From positions 46,361 through 110,360 of the forward strand of contig CAZSIV010000002.1 in assembly GCA_964607135.1 (NCBI GenBank): a stretch of 64,000 nucleotides of DNA, read 5' to 3'. The notes beneath the pieces are model-generated. The model saw only the letters and a list, made by a program, of their open reading frames with translations, was not told the DNA's origin and searched no databases. Origin of the DNA: Metaruminococcus_A sp964607135. Its GTDB lineage: Bacteria; Bacillota; Clostridia; Oscillospirales; Ruminococcaceae. Position numbers and translations under genes: made by a program. Of this stretch, positions 45,376 through 53,030 are shown piece after piece. How positions within the stretch are numbered: position 1 is the stretch's first letter; each line of letters starts with the position of its first letter.

Positions 45376-45461
45376 AGAAAGGCTGCCGATAGACGGTTAG
45401 CCCTCATAAAGTGTTAGAAATAAACCGCAACTTTTGAGGGGTTGGCGGTTTATTTCTTTTT
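45376..45461 (+). ncRNA. Candidate small RNA of about 86 nt
   Basis: Starts just after a consensus promoter. It begins with hairpin GGCT-CCG/CGG-AGCC (45381-45402). It ends in an intrinsic terminator with a perfect 12-bp stem GAAATAAACCGC/GCGGTTTATTTC (45417-45456) and TTTTT. The 16-base terminator loop (contains ACTTTTGAGGG) is complementary to CCCTCATAAAGT just upstream, so a pseudoknot or switching fold is possible. No ORF is visible. No known RNA family is recognised. Confidence 0.6.
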
Positions 45462-45515
45462 ATGCGTTAGAGCTACAATCAAGCTGATTAGACTAATTAC
45501 CAGCATACAGAACTG

Positions 45516-45695
45516 AGCCCGTGGCCGGGCAGGACGATTCGCGCACAAAAGTGATTCAGGCTTTAGGCTTGTGTCCCGCGAGGTGCGCCGTATTTATTTT
45601 ATTCTACTCGTCTCGCAGGTCTAAAACTCAAAAACCAGTAAAACGTCAGAGTGCGAACTGCCAGCGGGGGGCTCCCCGCCCTACCGTTATGGCAG
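45516..45695. repeat. Structured non-coding element, copy B
   Basis: Shares with copy A the block TCCCGCGAGGTGC (45574-45586) and with copy C the leading GGCCGGGC. The covarying hairpin is CAGT/ACTG (45636-45660) around AAAACGTCAGAGTGCGA; a hairpin GCGGGG/CCCCGC follows. Confidence 0.6.
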
Positions 45696-45756
45696 CCTTA
45701 AAGGGTACACCGGTGTACCACCTCGATTCTACAGCATCTGACAGGGGTTGTCAATG

Positions 45757-45935
45757 ACCCGCGGCCGGGCCGGGTGATCCCAGCTGAACAGTCGCGATTC
45801 GCAGGTAGTGCAAATAACAACACTCGTAACCCACGGCACGCCAGGCGTTCATACGACGTGCCCCACAGGTTAAAAGTCTAAAGGCCGATAAACCTTTTGT
45901 GTGCGAATCGTCCCGCCGAACCCCCTGGTGTACCT
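45757..45935. repeat. Structured non-coding element, copy C
   Basis: Begins with CCCGCGGCCGGGC. The middle has GGCACG/CGTGCC and the long-range pair CGATTCGCA/TGCGAATCG. The covarying hairpin is CGAT/ATCG (45886-45910) around AAACCTTTTGTGTGCGA. Between B and C lies a perfect 16-base palindrome GGTACACCGGTGTACC (45704-45719). Confidence 0.6.
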
Positions 45936-46125
45936 TAAACGAAATAGACACAACGGATCTCGCGGGTTAGGGACTTACAGGCCTGTACTATTTAAGGAGC
46001 GCGATTTCCTGCAGCGGTTTCCCGCCGAGGCCACCCGGCACACGGTGAAGCAGTGCAGTACTCCTGTGGTTCAAGGTCTTCGCAAAATGCGTTTTAGCAT
46101 TTGTTCTGTCTGACGGTTTCCGAAA
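45936..46125. other. Remaining gene-free sequence before the AEC transporter
   Basis: No gene or clear repeat. Short open frames in the whole 44,900-46,125 gap lack ribosome binding sites and reading-frame quality, so the stretch appears non-coding. Confidence 0.6.
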
Positions 46126-46156
46126 TAAAAAAATACGGACGGAGTTCACCCGTCCG
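46126..46156 (-). terminator. Intrinsic terminator of the AEC transporter gene
   Basis: On the minus strand CGGACGG / CCGTCCG stem followed by a long T run. Confidence 0.85.
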
Positions 46157-46225
46157 CAGCAAAGCAATCAATTTCAGTGCTGTCTATACCCGCCGCTTCC
46201 TGCAAAACCGCTCCACAGAAAACCG

Positions 46226-47152
46226 TCAAGCCCCCAGCTGGGCCAAACTAACCACAAGCGGCATGGTGGCAATCGACAAAAGGGTCGAGAGCGACACCAG
46301 ATTGACCGAAAGCTCCACATCCTGCCCGAATTTGGCGGAAAACATGGTCGCCGCGGCCGCGACCGGCGCGCTCGCCGCAATGACGATCGAAATCAGCAGG
46401 ACATCCCTCACGCCGCAGAGCAGGAGTCCCCCGAGGGTGAGGAGCGGGACGACGATCAGCCGGAGAAAAAGGCTCCAGTAAACCTTCCCGTCCTTTAAAG
46501 CGGAGAGCAGGCGGGCGTCCGCCAGATAGAAGCCGACGATCACCATCGGCAGCGGCGTGTTCAGCGCCGCAAGGTGCCCGACCGGAACCGCCAGCACCTC
46601 CGGGAGGGTAATCGACCCCAAAAAGAAGGCGAGTCCCACCGCGACCGACAGCAGCCCCGGATTCAAAAGCAGCTTTTTGGGGGAAATATCCTCTTTGTTC
46701 CCACTCATCGAGACCAATCCGTAGCTCCAAAGAACCATATTGAAGACCGCGATATAAGCGGCGCCGTAGAAAACACCGTCCTCCCCGAGCAGGGCTTGCT
46801 GGAGCGGGATCGCCATAAATCCCGCATTCGAAAAGACCACCGAAAAACGGAGCACCCGCTCCCGCGCCCGGTTCCGGTCGCGGAGGGTCAGATGCGCGAG
46901 GAGAATCCCCAGCAGGTGGGCGGCAACAGCGGCAGCAGCCGCAATCCCGAGCCCCGCGAGCATCCCCGGGTCAAAGGGGCGTTGGAATGACTGGACGATG
47001 ACACAGGGGACGACGATCGTCAGGACAAAGTTGGTGATCCCCTTGGCCGCGCTCTCCTGAAACAGCTTCCCCTTTCCGCAGACGAATCCCACGGCCACCA
47101 ATACAAATAAAATCAGCACCTGCTGTGCTACTTCCAAAAAACTCTCCGCCAA
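46226..47152 (-). CDS. AEC-family (auxin efflux carrier-like) transporter
   Basis: 308 residues with about ten transmembrane helices in two halves. Family features are the N-terminal 'L-F-V-L-V-A-V-G-F-V-C-G', 'F-V-L-T-I-V-V-P-C-V', 'F-S-N-A-G-F-M-A-I-P-L' and the C-terminal 'A-P-V-A-A-A-A-T-M-F-S'. AEC members in bacteria export small organic acids such as malate or act as permeases. It is monocistronic and ends in its own terminator. The substrate cannot be inferred from the neighbours. Confidence 0.88.
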   Translation of the reverse strand: MAESFLEVAQQVLILFVLVAVGFVCGKGKLFQESAAKGITNFVLTIVVPCVIVQSFQRPFDPGMLAGLGIAAAAAVAAHLLGILLAHLTLRDRNRARERVLRFSVVFSNAGFMAIPLQQALLGEDGVFYGAAYIAVFNMVLWSYGLVSMSGNKEDISPKKLLLNPGLLSVAVGLAFFLGSITLPEVLAVPVGHLAALNTPLPMVIVGFYLADARLLSALKDGKVYWSLFLRLIVVPLLTLGGLLLCGVRDVLLISIVIAASAPVAAAATMFSAKFGQDVELSVNLVSLSTLLSIATMPLVVSLAQLGA

Positions 47153-47396
47153 TGAATGACACTCCTACCCAAATTGCCAAGGCCTTCCCCATCCTGCAAT
47201 TTTTCAGCGAAAAGCCCCGTCTTTTTTCATTCCACATGATGATGAAAAAATTTCTCATACCCTAAAATTGTACCGCATTCCCGCTCGACATGCAATCCTT
47301 TCCTTTGTTTTTTGTCCGCCGAACCGCAAACCGCTTTTTGCAGCCCGGACAATGGGTGAAAATTTTAACCATCTTTTCTCTTCTCCCCTACAGGGG

Positions 47397-47446
47397 TTGA
47401 CAAAAGTATACCGTTGCAGTATCCTATAGATACCCCATAGGGGTAT
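47397..47446 (+). promoter_or_regulatory. Promoter and CsoR-type operator of the metal-efflux operon
   Basis: TTGACA (47397-47402), 17-base spacer, TATCCT (47420-47425). The inverted repeat ATACCCC-ATA-GGGGTAT (47430-47446) covers the transcription start. G/C-tract repeats of this kind are the known binding sites of CsoR/RcnR-family repressors, so metal binding by the repressor would release transcription. Confidence 0.85.
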
Positions 47447-47491
47447 ATGGTATTTTGAAGAGCCTTTTACATAAAATAAGGAGGAAACGGT

Positions 47492-47770
47492 ATGGTCAAC
47501 AAACACCAATACAACGAAGCGGTTCTTTCCCGTCTTTCCAGGATCGAAGGACAGATCCGGGGGATCAAGACAATGGTCGAGAACGGCCGGGAATGTGAGG
47601 ACATCTTCATGCAGATTTCGGCGGTCGGTTCTGCGATTACCAACGTCTCCCTCCTGATCGTAGAGGACCACATTGAGCACTGCGTCCGCTCTGGAATCGA
47701 ATCCGGGGACGTGCAGGACACCCTCGAAAATCTGATTGATATCTTCAAGCAGTTTTCCAAGCTGAAGTAA
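47492..47770 (+). CDS. CsoR/FrmR-family metal-sensing repressor
   Basis: 92 all-helical residues. The ligand pattern C35, H60, C64 reproduces the C-H-C fingerprint of copper-sensing CsoR. The N-terminal R-L-S-R-I-E-G-Q-I-R-G segment is the DNA-contacting helix. Its likely operator overlaps its own promoter. It lies 26 bases before the P-type ATPase gene, which it should control. The Cu-type fingerprint contrasts with the Zn/Cd-type ATPase. Confidence 0.9.
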   Translation: MVNKHQYNEAVLSRLSRIEGQIRGIKTMVENGRECEDIFMQISAVGSAITNVSLLIVEDHIEHCVRSGIESGDVQDTLENLIDIFKQFSKLK

Positions 47771-47796
47771 CCAAACAATAGACAGGAGGCGATTTT

Positions 47797-49968
47797 ATGA
47801 ACGACGACAGGCAGTTCAGCCGGAACGGCTGTGAAGACGCGCCGTCCGGGCAGCCCCTTTCCGCCGGTTCTAAGCCATCCGGATGCGGCGGGGAATGCGG
47901 GGGCTGTGCAGGTTGCGGCGGTTCTCTCTATCCGCCCTTCAACCCGTTCGAAGAGATTGAAAAAACGGGGGGTTCTCAAAAAAAGAAACGGCGTTTATTC
48001 GGGAAAGAAAAACGCGGGCGCCGCTGTGAAGAAGGCTGCCGCCACGAACATGGGCATCCCCACGGTGGGGAAGATAGCTGCGGCTGCGGGCACGACCACG
48101 AGCATGGGAGCGAATCCGGCTGGAAGCTGATGTCCCTTCGGCTGATCCTCTCCCTGGCGCTCCTTCTCTGCGCCAAGCTGGTCCCGATGCAGTCCTGGCT
48201 CTCCCTCTCCCTCTTCATCCTCTCTTACCTGATCGCCGGGGCCGATGTTTTGTGGCGGGCGCTCCGGAACATCCTGCGCGGAAAGCTCTTTGACGAAAAC
48301 TTCTTAATGGCGATCGCCACCGTGGGGGCCTTCGGAATCGGCGACTACGCCGAAGGGATCGCCGTCATGCTCTTCTACCAGTTCGGCGAGATGCTCCAAG
48401 ACCTCGCCGTCAGCCGTTCCCGCCGCTCCATCACAGCGCTGATGGACATCCGGCCCGATTTTGCCCGGAAGCGGGAAAACGGAGCGCTGGTCACCTGCAA
48501 GCCGGAGGAAATTGCTTTAGATGAAGTGATCGTCGTCAACCCCGGCGAACGGATCCCGCTCGACGGGGTGGTCGTCAAAGGCAGTTCCTTCCTCGACACA
48601 TCCGCGCTGACCGGGGAATCCGCCCCGCGTGCGATCTCCGAGGGGGGCGAAGTCCTCTCCGGTTCTATCAATCAAAACGCCACGCTGGAAATCCGGGTGA
48701 CAAAGGTCTTTCACGATTCCACCGTGTCAAAGATTCTGGAGCTCACCCAAAACGCATCCTCCCGCAAGGCGAATACTGAAAAATTCATCACCCGGTTCGC
48801 CCGGATCTACACCCCCATCGTCGTGCTCTGCGCCCTTCTCACCGCGGTTCTCCCACCTGCCTTTCTCGGCTGGGATACCTTTGGCGACTGGCTCTACCGC
48901 GCCTTGATCTTCTTAGTCATCTCCTGCCCCTGTGCGCTGGTCGTTTCGATCCCGCTCGGGTTTTTCGGCGGGATCGGCGGGGCATCCAAACGGGGCGTCT
49001 TAATCAAGGGGAGCAACTATCTGGAAGGGCTCTGCCGGGCTTCCACCGTCGTCCTGGATAAAACCGGCACCCTGACCCGGGGGGAGTTTTCCGTAGAGGC
49101 CCTTTTCCCGGCGGAGGGGATCACAGAAGCCGACCTGCTGGAAGCGGCGGCCTTTGCTGAGGCGCGGTCTTCCCACCCGATCGCAAGGTCGGTTCTCGCC
49201 CGGTACGGGAAGGCGCCGGATGACGCCCGGATCGCCCAAAGCGAAGAAAGCGCGGGCTTCGGTACTACGGTCCGGCTGAAAGACGGCGCCGTCCTCCTCG
49301 CCGGAAGCGGAAAGCTGATGGAACAGAACGGCATTTCCGCCAAAAATCAACCCACCGCAGGCACAGCCGTTCATGTCTCCAAGAACGGCGAATATCTCGG
49401 AAGCATCCTGATTGCCGACACCCTCAAGCCCACTTCTAAAGAAGCGGTGCGCCGCCTGCGGGAAACCGGAGTCAAAAGGGTCGTCATGCTGACTGGAGAT
49501 TCCCCTGCCGCCGCAGAGAAGACCGCAGCCGAAGCCGGGGTCGACGAATGGCGGGCAGGACTGCTCCCGCAGGACAAAGTCGCCGCTGTCGACGAGCTGT
49601 TGGATCAGCAGCCCCCCAGCGAGAGACTGATCTTTGTCGGGGACGGGATCAACGACGCGCCGGTCATCGCCCGGGCGGATATCGGGGTCGCAATGGGCGG
49701 AATCGGTTCCGATGCCGCCATCGAAGCGGCCGACGTCGTGCTGATGACCGACGACCTCGCAAAGCTCCCCCTCGCCGTCCGGATTGCGCGGAAAACCCGG
49801 CGGATCATTACCCAGAATATCGTTTTCGCCCTGGGGGTCAAGGTGCTGGTTCTCCTGCTCAGCCTCTTCGGGATCACCTCGATGTGGATCGCGATCTTCG
49901 CCGACGTCGGCGTGGCCCTTTTAGCCATCCTCAACGCGCTGCGTGCCATGCGGATCAAAGAAAACTGA
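47797..49968 (+). CDS. P1B-type heavy-metal-exporting ATPase (Zn/Cd/Pb class by motif)
   Basis: 723 residues. The N-terminus is Cys- and His-rich (C-G-G-E-C-G-G-C-A-G-C-G-G; H-E-H-G-H-P-H; H-D-H-E-H) and replaces a standard HMA domain. The membrane motif C377-P-C379 and the phosphorylated D421-K-T-G-T are present, as are T-G-E-S-A and G-D-G-I-N-D-A-P. The last helix contains 'A-D-V-G-V-A-L-L', the Asp-x-Gly mark of Zn/Cd/Pb exporters, and no Cu-type M-x-x-S-S. It pumps metal out of the cell and is co-transcribed with the repressor. Confidence 0.92.
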   Translation: MNDDRQFSRNGCEDAPSGQPLSAGSKPSGCGGECGGCAGCGGSLYPPFNPFEEIEKTGGSQKKKRRLFGKEKRGRRCEEGCRHEHGHPHGGEDSCGCGHDHEHGSESGWKLMSLRLILSLALLLCAKLVPMQSWLSLSLFILSYLIAGADVLWRALRNILRGKLFDENFLMAIATVGAFGIGDYAEGIAVMLFYQFGEMLQDLAVSRSRRSITALMDIRPDFARKRENGALVTCKPEEIALDEVIVVNPGERIPLDGVVVKGSSFLDTSALTGESAPRAISEGGEVLSGSINQNATLEIRVTKVFHDSTVSKILELTQNASSRKANTEKFITRFARIYTPIVVLCALLTAVLPPAFLGWDTFGDWLYRALIFLVISCPCALVVSIPLGFFGGIGGASKRGVLIKGSNYLEGLCRASTVVLDKTGTLTRGEFSVEALFPAEGITEADLLEAAAFAEARSSHPIARSVLARYGKAPDDARIAQSEESAGFGTTVRLKDGAVLLAGSGKLMEQNGISAKNQPTAGTAVHVSKNGEYLGSILIADTLKPTSKEAVRRLRETGVKRVVMLTGDSPAAAEKTAAEAGVDEWRAGLLPQDKVAAVDELLDQQPPSERLIFVGDGINDAPVIARADIGVAMGGIGSDAAIEAADVVLMTDDLAKLPLAVRIARKTRRIITQNIVFALGVKVLVLLLSLFGITSMWIAIFADVGVALLAILNALRAMRIKEN

Positions 49969-49980
49969 AACGGGTATCCA

Positions 49981-50019
49981 AACAGCCCCGGCCAGACATT
50001 TGTCCGGCCGGGGCTGTGT
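49981..50019. terminator. Strong terminator after the metal ATPase
   Basis: CAGCCCCGGCC / GGCCGGGGCTG with extra paired bases inside (GGACAAATGTC-type); the T run is short. Confidence 0.8.
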
Positions 50020-50063
50020 TCATCTCATATAATACAAGGCGGGAGGCACGCTCCGCCCGCCCC

Positions 50064-50306
50064 TCATTCCTCTTTCTCAGGCGGGAGATAGCGGATCAGG
50101 TCCGAAATATCGCACTCCAAAACGCAGCAGATTCTCGCGAGCACGCCGAGGTCCGGCCGTTGGATTTCATTTTTGCAGTACGCTTGCAGCTGTGTGTACT
50201 GAAGCTCCGCCATCCTGGAAAGACGGCTCTTACTGATGCTGTGCTGCGACAGATATTCGTCCAGAACAATTTCACACCTGCCCCAGTCGGTTATATAGGT
50301 CAGCAT
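50064..50306 (-). CDS. XRE-family helix-turn-helix regulator 1
   Basis: 80 residues from ATG 50306, chosen for the AGGAG just upstream. 'L-S-Q-H-S-I-S-K-S-R-L-S-R-M-A-E-L-Q-Y-T-Q-L' and 'P-D-L-G-V-L-A-R-I-C-C-V-L-E-C-D-I-S-D-L-I' are the Cro/C1-type DNA-binding fold. The tail Y-L-P-P-E-K-E-E recurs, in broken form, at two other places in this island. A TACTG-TTT-CAGTA palindrome upstream suggests self-regulation. Confidence 0.82.
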   Translation of the reverse strand: MLTYITDWGRCEIVLDEYLSQHSISKSRLSRMAELQYTQLQAYCKNEIQRPDLGVLARICCVLECDISDLIRYLPPEKEE

Positions 50307-50329
50307 GGCATTCTCCTGATTCAATTATT

Positions 50330-50342
50330 TACTGTTTCAGTA
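50330..50342. promoter_or_regulatory. Probable operator of XRE regulator 1
   Basis: TACTG-TTT-CAGTA, a perfect inverted repeat 23 bases upstream of the start codon. The rest of the gap to 50,679 shows an AT-rich stretch and a TATAAT-like box near 50,514 but no gene I can support. Confidence 0.5.
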
Positions 50343-50679
50343 TAAATAATTGAAAGAGACGTACCAATCTGTGATTATATACATGCTATTATTTGCAGGT
50401 GAGCTGTCTGTTACATTTTTTGAGAGAGACATCACAGATCGTCAAGCCGGTAAAATTGAACCGGCTGTAAACAAAAAGAGCATATATGAGCATTTTTTAA
50501 AAAAAGACTATGCTATAATCAGTACGCGCCGTATTTTCACTGATGAATAAAGGATCAATAAATCGAAACACGGAAATACGATGCTCTATTTTTTGATGCC
50601 CGAAAAAATGATACACGGTGAATGATGTGCTGCACGAATAAAAAACGAATAATTGAAAACAATATATTTCGTCTGATGT

Positions 50680-50709
50680 ATTGACAATAGACGGGATAAA
50701 GAATATAAT
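50680..50709 (+). promoter_or_regulatory. Promoter of the relB/yafQ-like pair
   Basis: TTGACA (50680-50685), 18-base spacer, TATAAT (50704-50709), followed by GAAAGGAG and the antitoxin start. Confidence 0.85.
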
Positions 50710-50730
50710 AGTACAGAAAGGAGTGGTCAC

Positions 50731-51006
50731 ATGGCACCAATAAGTACAACAATTAAAATTGACCCGGAGTTAAAAAAACAGGCTCAAGATTTATTTGGCA
50801 AATTGGGGATGAATCTTACTACGGCTGTTAATATTTTTTTAGCTCAGGCGGTGAGAGAACAGGCTATTCCTTTTAAAATAGGAATGGATGTTCCGAATGA
50901 GGAAACGTTGGCGGCAATTAATGAAGTAAAAGAATTAAAGAAGGATCCTCATAAAAAGACCTATGGTAATTTTGCGGAACTTTTGGAGGATCTGGACAAT
51001 GAATAA
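50731..51006 (+). CDS. RelB/DinJ-family antitoxin
   Basis: 91 residues. 'T-T-I-K-I-D-P-E-L-K-K-Q-A-Q-D-L-F-G-K-L-G-M-N-L-T-T-A-V-N-I-F-L' is the RHH DNA-binding part of RelB/DinJ; the tail wraps the toxin. It has its own consensus promoter and overlaps the toxin gene by eight bases. Confidence 0.92.
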   Translation: MAPISTTIKIDPELKKQAQDLFGKLGMNLTTAVNIFLAQAVREQAIPFKIGMDVPNEETLAAINEVKELKKDPHKKTYGNFAELLEDLDNE

Positions 51007-51283
51007 CAAATACGAAATTGTTCAGACTGGACGATTTAAGAAAGATTTAAAACTTGCGAGAAAACGAGGGTATGACCTTTCCTTAATTGGCAATGTAGTT
51101 GATACACTTGCTATGGGAGAGGAACTCCCGGAGAAATACAAGGATCATAGTTTGTCCGGTAATTATGCCGGTTGCCGAGAGTGTCACATTACCCCGGATT
51201 GGCTGCTGATCTATGAGATTTCCGATAATGAGCTTATTTTGTACTTGACAAGAACAGGAACGCACAGCGATTTGTTTCAATAG
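50999..51283 (+). CDS. YafQ-family mRNA interferase toxin
   Basis: 94 residues from ATG 50999. The conserved residues of YafQ are visible: 'D-H-S-L-S-G-N-Y-A-G-C-R-E-C-H-I-T-P-D-W-L-L-I-Y' and the C-terminal 'R-T-G-T-H-S-D-L-F', giving the histidines, Asp and Trp of the catalytic site. It cleaves mRNA on the ribosome when freed from its antitoxin. A strong palindromic terminator follows some 70 bases later. Confidence 0.92.
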   Translation: MNNKYEIVQTGRFKKDLKLARKRGYDLSLIGNVVDTLAMGEELPEKYKDHSLSGNYAGCRECHITPDWLLIYEISDNELILYLTRTGTHSDLFQ

Positions 51284-51345
51284 TGTAATTTAAAAATTAC
51301 GCTGCAAGAAGTTCTTTAGAGTAGCAGAACAACAAATTTTAAATT

Positions 51346-51385
51346 ACAAAAAAGAGGGGTGTCAATATTGACACCCCTCTTTTGT
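51346..51385. terminator. Bidirectional terminator after the relB/yafQ pair
   Basis: AAGAGGGGTGTCAA / TTGACACCCCTCTT, a 14-bp perfect palindrome with A's upstream and TTTT downstream. Confidence 0.88.
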
Positions 51386-51432
51386 CATCGGAAAAGCCCG
51401 CCATAGTGGCGGGGTTGAAAAGAGCTTAATTG

Positions 51433-51557
51433 ATTTTTTCAAATATACGCAGGGGCGTATACGACCAAACGAAATCTTAATTTATCATGACAGCAGGGGG
51501 CGGTAAGGTGTTTTTTGGGCCCGTTCAAACCGCCCCTCGTTCCTCTTTCTCAGGAGG
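51433..51557. repeat. 125-bp direct repeat, copy 1, flanking XRE regulator 2
   Basis: About 85-90 percent identical by eye to 52015-52138. It contains TATACGC-AGGG-GCGTATA (51444-51461) and ends in a piece matching the 3' end of the XRE regulator 1 gene (complement of P-P-E-K-E-E), so it looks like a duplicated gene tail plus downstream sequence. Confidence 0.75.
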
Positions 51558-51625
51558 AAGACAGCGAACCAAGAAAGAACGTTTTAGATCAAAGCGACTC
51601 ACTGTGTTTGAGCCGCTGGTACGCA

Positions 51626-51868
51626 TTATTTCATTTCCTGCTCCAGATTTTCGAACAGTTCACAGTCAAAAAATTCGGGGATGGTAATCCCCAACCCGTC
51701 GCAGAGCATCTTCAAAGTGACGACCCCGGGATTTCGGCTGACTCCGTTCAATATATTTTTTAAAGCGGAAGCGGGGACGGCGGAAATACGCGCTAAAGCA
51801 TTCGGCGAAAGCTGCTTCTGCCTGCACAGAAATAACAGCCGTTTGACTACGGCTTCGCGCATATTCAT
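51626..51868 (-). CDS. XRE-family helix-turn-helix regulator 2
   Basis: 80 residues from ATG 51868 (GGGGTG upstream; a longer open frame lacks a good site). 'L-S-P-N-A-L-A-R-I-S-A-V-P-A-S-A-L-K-N-I-L-N-G' is the HTH, and 'V-T-L-K-M-L-C-D-G-L-G-I-T-I-P-E-F-F' completes the Cro/C1 fold. Two identical CCATATATGG palindromes lie upstream. It is framed by the two 125-bp repeats. Confidence 0.85.
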   Translation of the reverse strand: MNMREAVVKRLLFLCRQKQLSPNALARISAVPASALKNILNGVSRNPGVVTLKMLCDGLGITIPEFFDCELFENLEQEMK

Positions 51869-51883
51869 CCTTTTCACCCCAGT

Positions 51884-51940
51884 CCATATATGGTAACTAT
51901 AGTTTAACCGACCGCGGAACAAAATGTAGACCATATATGG
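51884..51940. promoter_or_regulatory. Paired operators upstream of XRE regulator 2
   Basis: CCATATATGG occurs at 51884-51893 and 51931-51940, 47 bases apart and mirrored in their extra flanking bases (GTCC... / ...GGAC). A minus-strand promoter (TTGTTC, 17 bases, TAGTTA-like) would lie between them, so the regulator may loop and repress itself. Confidence 0.6.
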
Positions 51941-52014
51941 ACTTTTTAAAAGAGCTATGTTATAATTGGTATATATTAAGTTTTTACCAATATATAAGGT
52001 ATCAATTTGCTGTT

Positions 52015-52138
52015 ATTTTTTCAAATATACGCAGGGGCGTATACATACAAGCGAAATCTCCTTTAAAATGACAGCAAGGGGCGATAAGGTGTTTTTTAGA
52101 CCCGTTCAAACCGCCCCTCATTCCTCTTTCTCAGGAGG
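52015..52138. repeat. 125-bp direct repeat, copy 2
   Basis: Partner of 51433-51557, same orientation. It also ends in the C-terminal coding piece of an XRE gene with its stop codon, but the body of the gene is missing. The remainder of 51,869-52,243 holds nothing else clear. Confidence 0.75.
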
Positions 52139-52243
52139 GAACGTAAAGTTCGGCATCGGGCTCATGTATTCTTATTTGTATTCGAATAATGAATCTATAT
52201 TTCGTATTCGATAACGTATATACTTTTTCATGAGGTGATCCTA

Positions 52244-52333
52244 ATGTTTATTCCCAAACAATACAAAAAAGAGCTTTACATGAGTTGCGGTATGGATTCG
52301 GCGTATGGAAGTGGTGGCAATGAGGAAATATAA
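52244..52333 (+). CDS. Candidate 29-residue peptide ORF
   Basis: ATG 52244 is preceded by GAGGTGAT at good spacing. The ORF (starts M-F-I-P-K-Q-Y-K-K, ends G-N-E-E-I) overlaps the start of the RHH gene by 14 bases, so it may serve translational coupling rather than act as a protein. Not recognised. Confidence 0.35.
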   Translation: MFIPKQYKKELYMSCGMDSAYGSGGNEEI

Positions 52334-52502
52334 AATTCCAAGAATTCCGCCGACGACAACAAAAAGCATCCGGTTTCCGAACGATACGATAGAGGAAGTC
52401 GAAGAGGCCATTCGGGGAAAAGAATGCACCTTTACGGCCTTTGTTGTAGAAGCGGTCAGGGCTGCGCTGGACAATTTAAGGGAAGAAGCGGAAAACAGAT
52501 GA
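52320..52502 (+). CDS. Small ribbon-helix-helix protein
   Basis: 60 residues from ATG 52320 (in-frame ATG 52305 also possible). 'K-S-I-R-F-P-N-D-T-I-E-E-V-E-E-A-I' and 'F-T-A-F-V-V-E-A-V-R-A-A-L' give the strand-helix-helix of the Arc/CopG-like fold. It could be a regulator or an orphan antitoxin; no toxin gene follows. Confidence 0.65.
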   Translation: MRKYKIPRIPPTTTKSIRFPNDTIEEVEEAIRGKECTFTAFVVEAVRAALDNLREEAENR

Positions 52503-52559
52503 AGGTAATCTGAAACGTATAGACTCTTTCAAGAGATTAAAATAGAAAGAGGTGCTTTT

Positions 52560-53030
52560 ATGCCCGCCCCAACCTGCTGCTTTACCGGGCATCGGGAGCT
52601 GCCGGAGGAAAAAATCTCCGAAATCAGGCGGCGGCTTGCGGAGGAAATCGTCCGCCTCATCCCCGAAGGCGTGACCCGGTTTGCAGCGGGCGGCGCCCTG
52701 GGGTTCGACACCCTCGCGGCCCTGGCGGTCTTGCAGATGAAGGCGCTTTTCGCAGAGCTCGAATTGACCCTGATCCTCCCCTGCAAGACGCAGGACCGGT
52801 ACTGGAGGCAGGCGGAGAAAGAGCGCTACCGGGAGATTCTGTCCCAGGCGGATCACGTCACATACGTGTCGGAGCAATATGTACGGGGCTGTATGCAAAA
52901 ACGGAACCGCCTTCTGGTGGAAGGGAGTTCCGTTTGCATTTGCTATTGCGCCAAAAATCAGGGCAGTACGGCCTATACCGTGCGGTACGCGCGCAAAAAG
53001 GGGCGCAGAATCATCAACCTGGCGGAGTGA
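52560..53030 (+). CDS. SLOG-family (DUF1273-like) nucleotide-binding protein
   Basis: 156 residues. 'C-C-F-T-G-H-R-E-L' at the N-terminus, 'F-A-A-G-G-A-L-G-F-D-T-L-A-A' near residue 41, and 'L-I-L-P-C-K-T-Q-D' fit the SLOG Rossmann fold that binds nucleotides or nucleotide-like signals. Function in bacteria is mostly unknown. A good AGAAAGAGGTG site precedes it. Its 3' end overlaps the converging GH63-like gene by 17 bases. Confidence 0.82.
   Translation: MPAPTCCFTGHRELPEEKISEIRRRLAEEIVRLIPEGVTRFAAGGALGFDTLAALAVLQMKALFAELELTLILPCKTQDRYWRQAEKERYREILSQADHVTYVSEQYVRGCMQKRNRLLVEGSSVCICYCAKNQGSTAYTVRYARKKGRRIINLAE

Noticed and set aside
45521..46113. Short open frames in the gap with the structured elements
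   Set aside because: They lack ribosome binding sites and run through the hairpins; conservation there is of structure, not of reading frame.
50350..50550. 66-codon frame in the gap after XRE regulator 1
   Set aside because: No ribosome binding site, unusual start, and composition of intergenic AT-rich DNA.
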